Origin: Callipepla californica brunnescens
Taxonomy: Eukaryota > Chordata > Aves > Galliformes > Odontophoridae
DNA length: 64,000 nucleotides
Assembly (NCBI GenBank): GCA_023055505.1
Contig: JALIRH010000030.1
Location: 8,118,001-8,182,000 of the forward strand
Direction of reading: 5' to 3'
Within the stretch, counting starts at the first letter, position 1. Each line of letters begins with the position of its first letter. A program made the translations under genes and the position numbers. A model generated the notes under the pieces. It searched no databases, had not been told where the DNA came from, and saw only the letters and a list, made by a program, of their open reading frames with translations. Positions 18,651 through 31,705 of this stretch are shown piece after piece.

Positions 18651-21600
18651 GGCCCTAGGAATCAATGGTGCCAAAGGAATCAATGGGGCCATAGGACTAA
18701 ATGGGGCCATGTGAATCAATGGGGCCATAGTAATCAATGTGGCCATAGAACTCAGTGGGGCCATAGGGATCAATGAGGCCATAGGAATCAGTGGGGCCAT
18801 AGGAATCAATGTGACCAGAGGAATCAATGCGGCCATAGAACTCAAAGAGGCCATAGGGATCAATGGGACCATAGGAATCAATGGTGCCTTAGGGATCAAT
18901 GGGGCCATAGAACTCAAAGGAGCCATAGGGATCAATGGGGCCATAGGAATCAGTGGGGCCATAGGGATCAATGGGGCCATAGGAATCAATGGGGCCATAG
19001 GAATCAATGGGGCCATGAGGATCAATGGGGCCATCGGGATCGATGGGGCCACAACGATCAATGGGACCATAGGAATCAATGGGGCCATAGAACTCAATGG
19101 GGCCTTAGAACACAATGGGACCATAGGAATCAATGGGGCCATAGGAATCAATGGGGACCTAGGAATCAATGGGGCCATAGAAATCAATGGGGCCATAGGG
19201 ATCAAAGGGGCCATGGAACTCAATGGGGCCTTAGAACTCAATGGGGCCATAGGGATCAATGGGCTATAGGGATCAATGGAGCCATAGAACTCAATGGTGC
19301 CTTAGAGATCAATGGGGCCATAGGGATCAAATGGGCCATAGAACTCAACGGGGCCATAGAAATCAGTGTGGCTATAGAACTCAATGTGGTCATAGGAATC
19401 AATGGGGCCATAGGAATCGATGGGTCCATAGGAGTCAATGTGGCCATAGGAATCCGTGGGGACATAGGGATCAATTGGGCCATAGGAATCAATGGGGCCA
19501 CAGGGATCAATGGGGACACAGGAATCAATGGAGCCCTAGGGATCAATGGGGCCATAAGAATCAATGGGACCATAGGGATCAATGGGGCCATAGGAATCAA
19601 TGGGGACACAGGGATCAATGGGGACACAGGAATCAATGGAGCCCTAGGGATCAATGGGGCCATAAGAATCAATGGGACCATATTGATCAATTGGGCCATA
19701 GGAATCAATGGGGACATAGGAATCAATGGGGCCATAGGGATCAATGGGGCCATAGGAATCAATGTGGCCATAGAACTCAATGGGGCCATAGGAATCGATG
19801 GGGACATAGGAATCGATGGGGCCTAAGAATCCATGGGGCCATAGGAATCCATGGGGCAATAGGGATCAGTGGGGCCATAGGGATCCATGGGGCCATCGGG
19901 ATCCATGGGGCCATCGGGATCCATGGGGCCATAGGAATCAATGGGGCCATAGGGATCAATGGAGCCAAAGAACTCAAAAAAGCCATAGAACTCAACGGGG
20001 CCATGGGGATCAATGGGGCCATAGGGATCAATGGGGCCATAGGAATCAATTGGGCCAAAGGAGTCAATGGGGCCATAGGAATCAATGGGGCCATAGGAAT
20101 CAATTGGTCCATAGTCATCAATGGGTCCATAGAACTCAAATGGGCCATAGAAATCAATGGGGCCTAAGAACTCAATAGGGCCATAGGGATCAATGGGGCT
20201 TTAGGGTTCCAAAGGAGCCATAGAACTCAAATGGGCCTTGGAGATCAATGGGGCCATAGGGATCAAATGGGCCATAGAACTCAATGGGGCCATAGGAATC
20301 AATGTGGCCATAGAACTCAATGGGGCCTTAGGAATCAATGGGGCCATAGGAATCAATGGGGCCATAGAACTCAATGGGGCCATAGGGATCAATGGCACCA
20401 TAGTAATCAATGGGGCCATAGGAATCAGTGGGGCCATAGAGATCAATGTGACCATAGGAATCAATGGGGCCATAGAACTCGAAGGGGCCATAGGGATCAA
20501 TGTGACCATAGGAATCAATGGTGCCATAGAACTCACTGGGGCCATAGGGATCAATGGGGCCATAGGAATCAATGGTGACATGGGGATCTATGGGGCCGTA
20601 GGAATTAAAGGGACTATAGGGATCAATGGGTCCATAGGGATCAACGAGGCCATAGGAATCTATGGGGTCATAGGAATCAATGGGGCCATAAGGATTAATG
20701 AGGCCATAAGGATCAATGGGGACATAACGATCAATGGGACCATAGGAATCAATGTGGCCATAGAGATCAATGGGACCATAGGGATCAATGGGGCCATAGG
20801 AATCAAAGGCGCCATAGGGATCAATGGGGCCATAGAACTCAATGGGGCCTTCGAACACTTTGGGGCCATAGGGATCAATGGGACCATAGGGATCAAATGG
20901 GCCATAGAACTCAATGGTGCCATAGGAATCAATATGGCCATAGAACTCATTGGGGCCATAAAAATCAATGGGGCCACAGGAATCCATGGGACCAAAGGGA
21001 TCAATGTGGCCATAGGAATCAATGGAGCCACAGAAAATCAATGGGGCCATAGGGATCAATGGGGCCATAGGGATCAATGAGACCGTAGGAATCAATGGGG
21101 CCATAGAACTCAATGGGGCCAAAGGGATCAATTGGGCCAAAGAACTCAATGGAACCATAGGGATCAATGGGGCCATAGAACTCAATGTGGACATAGGGAT
21201 CGATGGGGCTATAGGAATCAATGGGGCCATAGGAATCAATGGGGCCATAGGAATCAATGGGGCCATAGGGATCAATGTGACCATAGGGATCGATGAGGCG
21301 ATAGGGATCAATGGGGCCATAGAACTCAAAGGGGCCATAGGGATCAATGGGGCCTAGAACTCAATGGGGCCATAGAACTCAAAGGGGCCATAGGGATCAA
21401 TGGGGCCTAGAACTCAATGGGGCCATAGAACTCAAAGGGGCCATATGAATCAATGGGACCATAGGAATCAATGGGGCCTAAGAATCCATGGGGCCATAGG
21501 AATCCATGGGGCAATAGGGATCAGTGGGGCCATAGGGATCCATGGGGCCATCGGGATCCATAGGGCCATCGGGATCCATGGGGCCATAGGAATCAAGGTG

Positions 21601-22290
21601 GCTAATGAACTGAGAGGGGCCATAAAAATCAATGGGACCATAGGAATCAATGGGGCCATAGGGATCAATGGGGCCAAAGAACTCTAAAAAGCCATAGAAC
21701 TCAACGGGGCCATGGGGATCAATGGGGCCATAGGGATCAATGGAGCCATAGAAAATTAATGTGGCGCTAGGGATCAATGGGGCCATAGGGATCAATGGGA
21801 CCATAGGAATCAATGGGGTCATAGGGATCAATGGGACCATAGGAATCAATGCAGCCATAGGAATCAGTGTGGCCATAGGGATCAATGGGGCCACAGGATT
21901 CAAAGTGGCCACAGGAATCAATGGGGCCATAGGAAACAATGGGGCCATAGGGATCAATGGGGCCATAGGGATCAATAAGGCCATAGGAATTCATGCGGCC
22001 ATAGAACTCAATGGGGCAATAGGGGTCAATGAAGCCATAGGGATCAATGGGGCCTAGGGATCAATGGGGCCATAGGAATCAATGGGGCCATAAAGATCAA
22101 TTGGGGCATAGGGATCAATGGGACCATAGGGATCAATGGGGCCATAAAGATCAATTGGGCCATAGGGATCAATGGGACCATAGGGATCAATGGGGCCATA
22201 GGAATCAATGGGGCCATAGGAATCAGTGGGGCCAAAGGGATCAATTGGGCCAAAGAACTCAATGGAACCATAGGGATCAATGGGGCCATA

Positions 22291-23948
22291 GAACTCAATG
22301 TGGACATAGGGATCGATGGGGCTATGGGAATCAATGGGGCCATAGGAATCAAAGGGGCCATAGGAATCAATGGGGCCATAGGGATCAATGTGACCATAGG
22401 AATCAATGGGGCCATAGAACTCGAAGGGGCCATAGGGATCAATGTGACCATAGGAATCAATGGTGCCATAGAACTCACTGGGGCCATAGGGATCAATGGG
22501 GCCATAGGAATCAATGGTGACATGGGGATCTATGGGGCCGTAGGAATTAAAGGGACTATAGGGATCAATGGGTCCATAGGGATCAACGAGGCCATAGGAA
22601 TCTATGGGGTCATAGGAATCAATGGGGCCATAAGGATTAATGAGGCCATAAGGATCAATGGGGACATAACGATCAATGGGACCATAGGAATCAATGTGGC
22701 CATAGAGATCAATGGGACCATAGGGATCAATGGGGCCATAGGAATCAAAGGCGCCATAGGGATCAATGGGGCCATAGAACTCAATGGGGCCTTCGAACAC
22801 TTTGGGGCCATAGGGATCAATGGGACCATAGGGATCAAATGGGCCATAGAACTCAATGGTGCCATAGGAATCAATATGGCCATAGAACTCATTGGGGCCA
22901 TAAAAATCAATGGGGCCACAGGAATCCATGGGACCAAAGGGATCAATGTGGCCATAGGAATCAATGGAGCCACAGAAAATCAATGGGGCCATAGGGATCA
23001 ATGGGGCCATAGGGATCAATGAGACCGTAGGAATCAATGGGGCCATAGAACTCAATGGGGCCAAAGGGATCAATTGGGCCAAAGAACTCAATGGAACCAT
23101 AGGGATCAATGGGGCCATAGAACTCAATGTGGACATAGGGATCGATGGGGCTATAGGAATCAATGGGGCCATAGGAATCAAAGGGGCCATAGGAATCAAT
23201 GGGGCCATAGGGATCAATGTGACCATAGGAATCAATGGGGCCATAGAACTCGAAGGGGCCATAGGGATCAATGGGACCATAGGAATCAATGGTGCCATAG
23301 AACTCACTGGGGCCATAGGGATCAATGGGGCCATAGGAATCAATGGTGACATAGGGATCTATGGGGCCGTAGGAATTAAAGAGACTATAGGGATCAATGG
23401 GTCCATAGGGATCAACGGGGCCATAGGAATCTATGGGGTCATAGGAATCAATGGGGCTAAAAGGATTAATGAGGCCATAAGGATCAATGGGGACATAACG
23501 ATCAATGGGACCATAGGAATCAATGTGGCCATAGAGATCAATGGGACCATAGGGATCAAAGGGGCCATAGGAATCAAAGGCGCCATAGGGATCAATGGGG
23601 CCATAGAACTCAATGGGGCCTTCGAACACTTTGGGGCCATAGGGATCAATGGGACCATAGGGATCAAATGGGCCATAGAACTCAATGGGGCCATAGGAAT
23701 CAATATGGCCATAGAACTCATTGGGGCCATAAAAATCAATGGGGCCACAGGAATCCATGGGACCAAAGGGATCAATGTGGCCATAGGAATCAATGGAGCC
23801 ATAGAAAATCAATGGGGCCATAGGGATCAATGGGGCCATAGGGATCAATGAGACCATAGGAATCAATGGGGCCATAGAACTCAATGGGGCCATCGGAATC
23901 AATGGGGCCATAGAAATCAATGGGGCCATAGGGATCAATGGGGCCATA
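22291..23948 (+). repeat. 829-bp higher-order repeat, tandem pair
   Basis: GAACTCAATGTGGACATAGG starts two consecutive copies at 22291 and 23120. GACAT(A/G)GGGATCTATGG inside them is at 22519 and 23348, again 829 bp apart. This equals 46 monomers plus one base. Related copies start near 20350 (offset 1942 for the inner landmark) and at 30620. Confidence 0.85.
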
Positions 23949-25717
23949 GGAATCAATGGGGCCAAAGGAATCAATTGGGCCATAGGAATCAATTGGGCCA
24001 TAGGAATCAATGGGGCCATAGTCATCAATGGGGCCATAGAACTCAATGGGGCCATAGGGATCAATGGGGCCATAGGAATCAATGGGGCCATAGAAATCAA
24101 TGGGGCCATAGGGATCAAAGGGGCCATGGAACTCAATGGGGCCTTAGAACTCAATGGGGCCATAGGGATCAATGGGGCTATAGGGATCAATGGAGCCATA
24201 GAACTCAATGGTGCCTTAGAGATCAATGGGGCCATAGGGATCAAATGGGCCATAGAACTCAACGGGGCCATAGGAATCAGTGTGGCTATAGAACTCAATG
24301 GGGTCATAGGAATCAATGGGGCCATAGGAATCAATGGGGCCATAGAACTCAATGGGGCCATAGGAATCAATGGGGCCATAGGAATCAATTGGTCCATAGT
24401 CATCAATGGGTCCATAGAACTCAAAGGGGCCATAGAACTCTATGGGGCCTAAGAACTCAATAGGGCCATAGGGATCAATGGGGCTTTAGGGTTTCAAAGG
24501 AGCCATAGAACTCCAATGGGCCTTGGAGATCAATGGGGCCATAGGGATCAAATGGGCCATAGAACTCAATGGGGCCATAGGAATCAATGTGGCCATAGAA
24601 CTCAATGGGGCCTTAGGAATCAATGGGGCCATAGGAATCAATGGGGCCATAGAACTCAATGGGGCCATAGGAATCAATGGCACCATAGTAATCAATGGGG
24701 CCATAGGAATCAGTGGGGCCATAGAGATCAATGGGGCCACAGGAATCAATGGGGCCACAGGAATCAATGGGGCCATAGGAATCAATGGGGCTATAGGGAT
24801 CAATGGGGCCATAGGGATCAATAAGGCCATAGGAATTCATTCGGCCATAGAACTCAATGGTGCAATAGGGATCAAGGAAGCCTTAGGGATCAATGGGGCC
24901 ATAGGGATCAATGAAGCCATAGGAATCAATGTGGCCATAAAGATCAATGGGGCCATAGGGATGAATGGAACCATAGGGATCTATGGGGCCATAGGAATCA
25001 ATGGGGCCTTTGGAATCAGTGGGGCCATAGAACTCAATGGGGCCATAGAGATCAATGGGGACATAGGAATCAATGGGGCCATAGGGATCAATGGGGCCAA
25101 AGTACTCAATGGGGCCATAGGGATCAATGGGGCCATAGAACTCAATGTGGACATAGGGATCGATGTTACTATTGGAATCAATGGGGCCATAGGAATCAAT
25201 GGGGCCATTGGAATCAAAGGGGCCATAGGAATCAATGGGGCCATAGGGATCAATGTGACCATAGGAATCAATGGGGCCGTAGAACTCAAAGGGGCCATAG
25301 GGATCAATGGGGCCATAGGGATGAATGGGGCCATAGGGATCAATGGGGCCATAGCACTCAATGGGGCCATAGGAATCAAAGGGGCCATAGGAATCAATGG
25401 AGCCATAGAAAATCAATGGGCCATAGGGATCAATGGGGCCATAGGGATGAATGGGACCATAGGAATCAATGGGGCCATAGGGATGAATGGCACCATAGGA
25501 ATCAATGGGGCCATAGGAATCAGTGGGGCTATAGGGATCAATGGGGTCACAGGAATCAATGGGGCCATAGGAATCAATGGGGCCTTAGGAATCAATGGGT
25601 CCATAGGGATCAATGTGGCCATAGATTCATAGATTCATAGATACATTAGGTTGGAAAGGACCTACAAGATCATCTAGTCCAACCTTCCTCACACCACCAT
25701 CCCTACCCACCAAGCTA

Positions 25718-26103
25718 CTAAATCAAATCCCTCAGCACCTCATCTAAACGCTTCTTGAACAGCGCTAGGGACGGTGCCTCAACCACCTCCCTAGGCAGGC
25801 CATTCCAGTGCCGGACCACTCTCTCAGAGAAAAAATTTTTCCTCAAGTCTAATCTAAATCTTCCCCGGCACAACTTGTGGCCATTCCCTCTCGTCCTGTC
25901 ATTAGTTACCTGGGAGAAGAGGCTGACCCCCTCCTTACCACAGCCTCCCTTCAGGAAGTGGTAGAGTGCAATGAGGTCTCCTCTGAGCCTCCTTTTCCCC
26001 AAACTAAACAATCCCAGCTCCTTCAGCCGCTCCTCGTAAGACCTGTGCTCCAGACCCCTCACCAGTTTTGTTGCCCTTCTCTGAACACGCTCCAGGGCCT
26101 CTC
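25718..26103 (-). pseudogene. CR1 ORF2 C-terminal part, shifted frame
   Basis: This carries the continuation of ORF2: [18 protein letters not shown], then [19 protein letters not shown], then [16 protein letters not shown], ending at a stop at 25718. It is separated from the RT part by the frameshift near 26104. The same segment is carried by the five sense-strand CR1 fragments further on. Confidence 0.85.
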
Positions 26104-27824
26104 TTGTAGTGAGGGGCCCAAAACTGAACACAGTACTCGAGGTGCGGCCGCACCAGAGCTGAGTACAGGGGGATGATCACCTCCCTGCTCCTGCTGGCCA
26201 CACTATTCCTAATACAGGCCAGGATGCCATTGGCCTTCTTGGCCACCTGGGCACACTGCCGGCTCATGTTGAGCCGAGCATCAACCAACACCCCCAGGTC
26301 TTTTTCCTCTACACACTCCTCAAGCCATTCTGCCCCAAGCCTATAGCATTGCATGGGGTTATTGTGGCCAAAGTGCAGGACCCGGCACTTGGCCTTATTG
26401 AACCTCATCCCATTGACCTCAGCCCAACTGTCTAGCCTATCCAGATCCCGCTGAAGGGCCTCCCTACCCTCAGGCAGATCGACACATCCTCCCAACTTGG
26501 TGTCATCCGCAAACTTACTGAGGGTACACTCAATCCCCTCATCCAGGTCATCAATAAAGATATTAAACAAGACGGGCCCCAATACCGACCCTTGGGGGAC
26601 ACCACTCGTGACAGGACGCCAGCTGGACTTGACTCCATTAACCACTACCCGCTGGGCTCGGCCCTCTAGCCAATTCTCAACCCAGAGAAGAGTGAACCTG
26701 TCCACACCATGGGCTGCCAGCTTCTGCAGGAGAATACTGTGGGAGACCGTGTCAAAGGCTTTGCTGAAGTCCAGGTAGACTACATCAACAGCCTTTCCCT
26801 CATCTACCAGTCTGGTCACCCAGTCGTAGAAGGAGATGAGGTTGGACAAGCACGACCTGCCCTTTGTGAACCCGTGCTGGCTGGGTCTGATCCCCTGATT
26901 GCCATGCACGTGCCGTGTGATCTCCCTCAAGATCAATTGCTCCATAACTTTCCCTGATACCGAGGTCAGGCTGACAGGCCTGTAATTCCCCGGATCTTCC
27001 TTACAGCCTTTCTTGTAGATGGGAGTCACATCGGCAAGCCTCCAATCTTGCGGGACCTCTCCAGATGACCAGGAATGCTGATAGATGGCAGAAAGCGGCT
27101 TGGCAATCACCTCTGCCAGCTCCCTCAGCACCCTTGGGTGGATCCCATCCTGCCCCATGGACTTGTGGCAGTTCAGATGGAGGAGCAGGTCTCTGACTGT
27201 CTCTGCTGGGATCACAGGGGGTGTATGATGCGCTTCGTCCCAGACTTCCAGGTCAGGGCGAGGAGTATCCTGAGGATAACTGGTCTGTCTGTTAAAGACA
27301 GACGTGAAGAAGGCATTGAGAACCTCAGCCTTTTCCTTATCCTCTGTGGTTACATTCCCTGCCGCATCAAGTAAAGGAGGGAAATTCTCCTTAGTTCTTC
27401 TTTTACTGTTAATATATTTATAAAAGGATTTTTTGTTCTCCTTTACTGCAGTAGCCAGTCTAAGTTCAAGCTGGGCTTTTGCATTTCTAACTTCCTGCCT
27501 GCAAATCTTGGCAAGTTCCCTGTAGTCTCCCCAAGTAGCCTGTCCCATCTTCCAGAGGACATAGACTCTCTTTTTCTCCCGGAGTCTCAACAAAAGATCT
27601 CGGTTCATCCACACTGGTCTTTTTCCCCTCCGGCTTGACTTACGGTACTCAGGGACAGCCTGCTCCTGTGCCTTTAAGATTTCCGTCTTGAGGAGGGCCC
27701 AGGCTTCCTGGACCCCTTTACCCCACAGGAGCGAGTCCCAAGGGACCCTTGCAACAAGCGTCCTGAACAGGTCAAAGTCTGCCCTCCGGAAGTCCAAGGC
27801 AGCAGTTTTGCTAGTCACCCTCTT
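26104..27824 (-). pseudogene. CR1 ORF2 reverse transcriptase (partial)
   Basis: About 570 codons of non-LTR reverse transcriptase are open on the minus strand. Visible in order: [35 protein letters not shown] (motif A), [11 protein letters not shown], and KFADDTKLG (FADD catalytic box). The 5' end is truncated by the insertion, and a few satellite-derived codons precede it in the open frame. Near 26104 the coding frame shifts, so the C-terminal part is in another frame. CR1 ORF2 drives target-primed reverse transcription. This copy lacks the endonuclease domain and is dead on its own. Confidence 0.9.
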
Positions 27825-30369
27825 GATAGGGATCAATAAGGCCATAGGAATTCATGCGGCCATAGAACTCAATGGGGCAATAGGGATCAATGAAGCCATA
27901 GGGATCAATGTGGCCATAGGGATTAATGGGGCCATAGGAATCAATGGGGCCATAAAGATCAATGGGGCCATAGGGATCAATGGAAACATAGGGATCAATG
28001 AGGCCATAGGAATCAATGGGGCCATAGGAATCAGTGGGGCCATAGAACTCAATGGGGCCATAGGGATCAATGGGGCCATAGGGATCAATAGGGCCATAGG
28101 AATCAATGGGACCTTAGGAATCAGTGGGGCCATAGAACTCAATGGGGCCATAGGGATCAACGGGGCCATAGGAATCAATGTGGCCATAGGAAGCAATGGG
28201 GCCATAGGGATCAATTGGGCCAAAGAACTCAATGGGGCCATAGGGATCAATGGGGCCATAGAACTCAAAGTGGACATAGGGATCGATGGGGCTATAGGAA
28301 TCAATGGGGCCATAGGAATCAATGGGGCCATAGGAATCAATGGGGCCATAGGGATCAATGTGAACATAGGAATCAATGGGGCCATAGAAATCAAAAGGGC
28401 CATAGGGATCAATGGGACCATAGGAATCAATGGGGCCATAGAACTCAGTAGGGCCATAGGGATCAATGGGACCATAGGGAACAATGAGGCAATAGGAATC
28501 AATGGGGCCATAGGGATCAATGGGGCCACAGCGATCAATGGGGCCACAAAAATCAATGGGGCCGTAGGAATTAAAGGGACTATAGGGATCAAAGGGGCCA
28601 TAGGGATCAACGGGGCCATAGGAATCTATGGGGTCATAGGAATCAAAGGGGCCATAGAACTCAATGGGGCCATAGGAATACATGGAGCCATAGAAAATCA
28701 AGAGGCCATAGGGATCAATGGGGCCATAAGGATCAATGGGGCCATAGGAATCAATGGGGCCATAGGGATCAATGGCACCATAGGAATCAATGGGGCCATA
28801 GGAATCAGTGTGGCCATAGGGATCAATGGGGCCATAGGAATCAATGGAGCCATAGAAAATCAATGGGCCATAGGGATCAATGGGGCCATAGGGATCAATG
28901 GGACCATAGGAACTCAAAGGGGCCATAGGGATCAATGGCACCATCGGAATTAATGGGGCCATATGAATCGGTGGGGCCATAGGGATCAATGGGTCCATAG
29001 GAATCAATGGGGCCACAGGAATCAATGGGGCCATAGGGATCAATGGGGCCATAGGGATCAATGGGGCCATAGGGATCAATAAGGCCATAGGAATTTATGC
29101 GGCCATAGTAATCAATGGGGCAATAGGGATCAATGAAGCCATAGGGATCAATGGGGCCATAGGGATTAATGGGGCCTTAAAGATCAATGGGGCCATAGGG
29201 ATCAATGGAACCATAGGGATCAATGGGGACTTATTCATCAATGGGGCCATAGGAATCAGTGGGGCCATAGAACTCAATGGGGCCATAGGGATCAATAGGG
29301 CCATAGGAATCAATGGGGCCATAGGGATCAATTGGGCCAAAGAACTCAATGGGGCCATAGGGGTCAAGGGGGCCTTAGAACTCAATGTGGACTTAGGGAT
29401 CGATGGGGCCATAGGAATCAATGGGGCCATAGGAATCCATGGGGCCATAGGGATCAATGTGACCATAGGAATAAATGGGGCCATAGAACTCAAAGGGGCC
29501 ATAGAGAAAAATGGGACCATAAGGATCAATGGGGCCATAGGGATCAAAGGGGCCATAGGGATCAATAGGGCTATAGAAATCAATGGGGCCTTTGAACACT
29601 GTGGGGCCATAGGGATCAATGGGGCCATAGGGATCAATGTGGCCATAGAACTCTTTGGGGCCGTAAAAATCAATGGGGCCACAGGAATCCATGGGACCAA
29701 AGGCATCAATAGGGCCATAGGAATTAATGGAGCCATAGAAAATCAATGGGGCCATAAGGATCCATGGGACGATAGAGATCAATGGGACCGCAGGAATCAA
29801 TGGGCCATAGAACTCAATGGGGCCTTAGGAATCAATGGGGCCTTAGGGATCAATGGGGCCATAGGAATCAATGTGGCCAAAGGAATCAATGGGGCCATAG
29901 GAATCAATGGGGCCATAGGAATCAATGGGGCCATAGTCATCAATGGGGCCATAGAACTCAATGTGGCCATAGGGATCAATGTGGCCATAGGAATCAATGG
30001 GGCCATAGAAATCAATGGGGCCATAGGGATCAAAGGGGCCATAGAACTCAATGGGGCCTTAGAACTCAATGGGGCCATAGGGATCAATGGGGCTATAGGG
30101 ATCAATGGAGCCATAGAACTCAATGGGGCCTTAGAGATCAATGGGGCCATAGGGATCAAATGGGACCATAGGAATCAATGGGGCCATAGGAATCAGTGTG
30201 GCCATAGGGATCAATGGGGCCACAGGATTCAAAGGGGCCTCAGGAATCAATGTGGCCATAGGAAACAATGGGGCCATAGGGATCAATGGGGCCATAGGGA
30301 TCAATAAGGCCATAGGAATTCATGCGGCCATAGAACTCAATGGGGCAATAGGGGTCAATGAAGCCATAG

Positions 30370-31705
30370 GGATCAATGGGGCCTAGGGATCAATGGGGCC
30401 AAAGGAATCAATGGGGCCATAAAGATCAATTGGGGCATAGGGATCAATGGGACCATAGGGATCCATGGGGCCATAAAGATCAATTGGGCCATAGGGATCA
30501 ATGGGACCATAGGGATCAATGGGGCCATAGGAATCAATGGGGCCATAGGAATCAGTGGGGCCAAAGGGATCAATTGGGCCAAAGAACTCAATGGAACCAT
30601 AGGGATCAATGGGGCCATAGAACTCAATGTGGACATAGGGATCGATGAGGCTATAGGAATCAATGGGGCCATAGGAATCAAAGGGGCCATAGGAATCAAT
30701 GGGGCCATAGGGATCAATGTGACCATAGGAATCAATGGGGCCATAGAACTCGAAGGGGCCATAGGGATCAATGGGACCATAGGAATCAATGGTGCCATAG
30801 AACTCACTGGGGCCATAGGGATCAATGGGGCCATAGGAATCAATGGTGACATAGGGATCTATGGGGCCGTAGGAATTAAAGGGACTATAGGGATCAATGG
30901 GTCCATAGGGATCAACGGGGCCATAGGAATCTATGGGGTCATAGGAATCAATGGGGCCATAAGGATTAATGAGGCCATAAGGATCAATGGGGACATAACG
31001 ATCAATGGGACCATAGGAATCAATGTGGCCATAGAGATCAATGGGACCATAGGGATCAATGGGGCCATAGGAATCAAAGGCGCCCTAGGGATCAATTGGG
31101 CCATAGAACTCAATGGGGCCTTCGAACACTTTGGGGCCATAGGGATCAAAGGGACCATAGGGATCAAATGGGCCATAGAACTCAATGGGGCCATAGGAAT
31201 CAATATGGCCATAGAACTCATTGGGGCCATAAAAATCAATGGGGCCACAGGAATCCATGGGACCAAAGGGATCAATGTGGCCATAGGAATCAATGGAGCC
31301 ATAGAAAATCAATGGGGCCATAGGGATCAATGGGGTCATAGGGATCAATGAGACCATCGGAATCAATGGGGCCATAGAACTCAATGGGGCCATAGGAATC
31401 AATGGGGCCATAGAAATCAATGGGGCCATAGGGATCAATGGGGCCATAGGAATCAATGGGGCCAAAGGAATCAATTGGGCCATAGGAATCAATTGGGCCA
31501 TAGGAATCAATGGGGCCATAGTCATCAATGGGGCCATAGAACTCAATGGGGCCATAGGGATCAATGGGGCCATAGGAATCAATGGGGCCATAGAAATCAA
31601 TGGGTCCATAGGGATCAAAGGGGCCATGGAACTCAATGGGGCCTTAGAACTCAATGGGGCCATAGGGATCAATGGGGCTATAGGGATCAATGGAGCCATA
31701 GAACT
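30370..31705 (+). repeat. Long-range copy of the 22-24 kb block
   Basis: GACATAGGGATCTATGGGG is at 30848, exactly 7500 bp after 23348, and the two regions stay in register for about 1.1 kb (23100-24205 versus 30600-31705). The stretch before it (GGGGCCTAGGGATCAATGG, 30378) matches 22049 with an offset of 8329, equal to 7500+829. Confidence 0.8.

Larger units (their letters stand above)
10326..25620 (+). repeat. 18-bp satellite, block I (~850 monomers)
   Basis: Head-to-tail degenerate 18-bp monomers run without other sequence for 15.3 kb. Consensus is CAATGGGGCCATAGGAAT, with two other common types that replace GGAAT by GGGAT or GAACT. Type GGAAT carries GAATC and type GGGAT carries GATC; nearly all carry GGCC. 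Orientation never changes. Occasional 17- or 19-bp monomers (such as CCATAGAAAATCAATGGGG) shift the reading frame. Monomers are organised in higher-order repeats, listed separately. I do not recognise this as a named avian satellite. Confidence 0.95.
25621..27825 (-). mobile_element. CR1 LINE, 5'-truncated, antisense in the satellite
   Basis: A 2.2-kb CR1 retrotransposon is read on the minus strand. Its 3' end at 25621 shows the CR1 tail of short ATTCATAG-type repeats, preceded by the CR1 3' sequence (CTTTCCAACCTAATGTATC on the minus strand). It covers most of ORF2's reverse transcriptase and lacks the ORF1 and endonuclease regions. Satellite monomers lie directly on both sides, and ATAG is present at both junctions. 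This is a clean insertion into pre-existing satellite. Confidence 0.93.
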
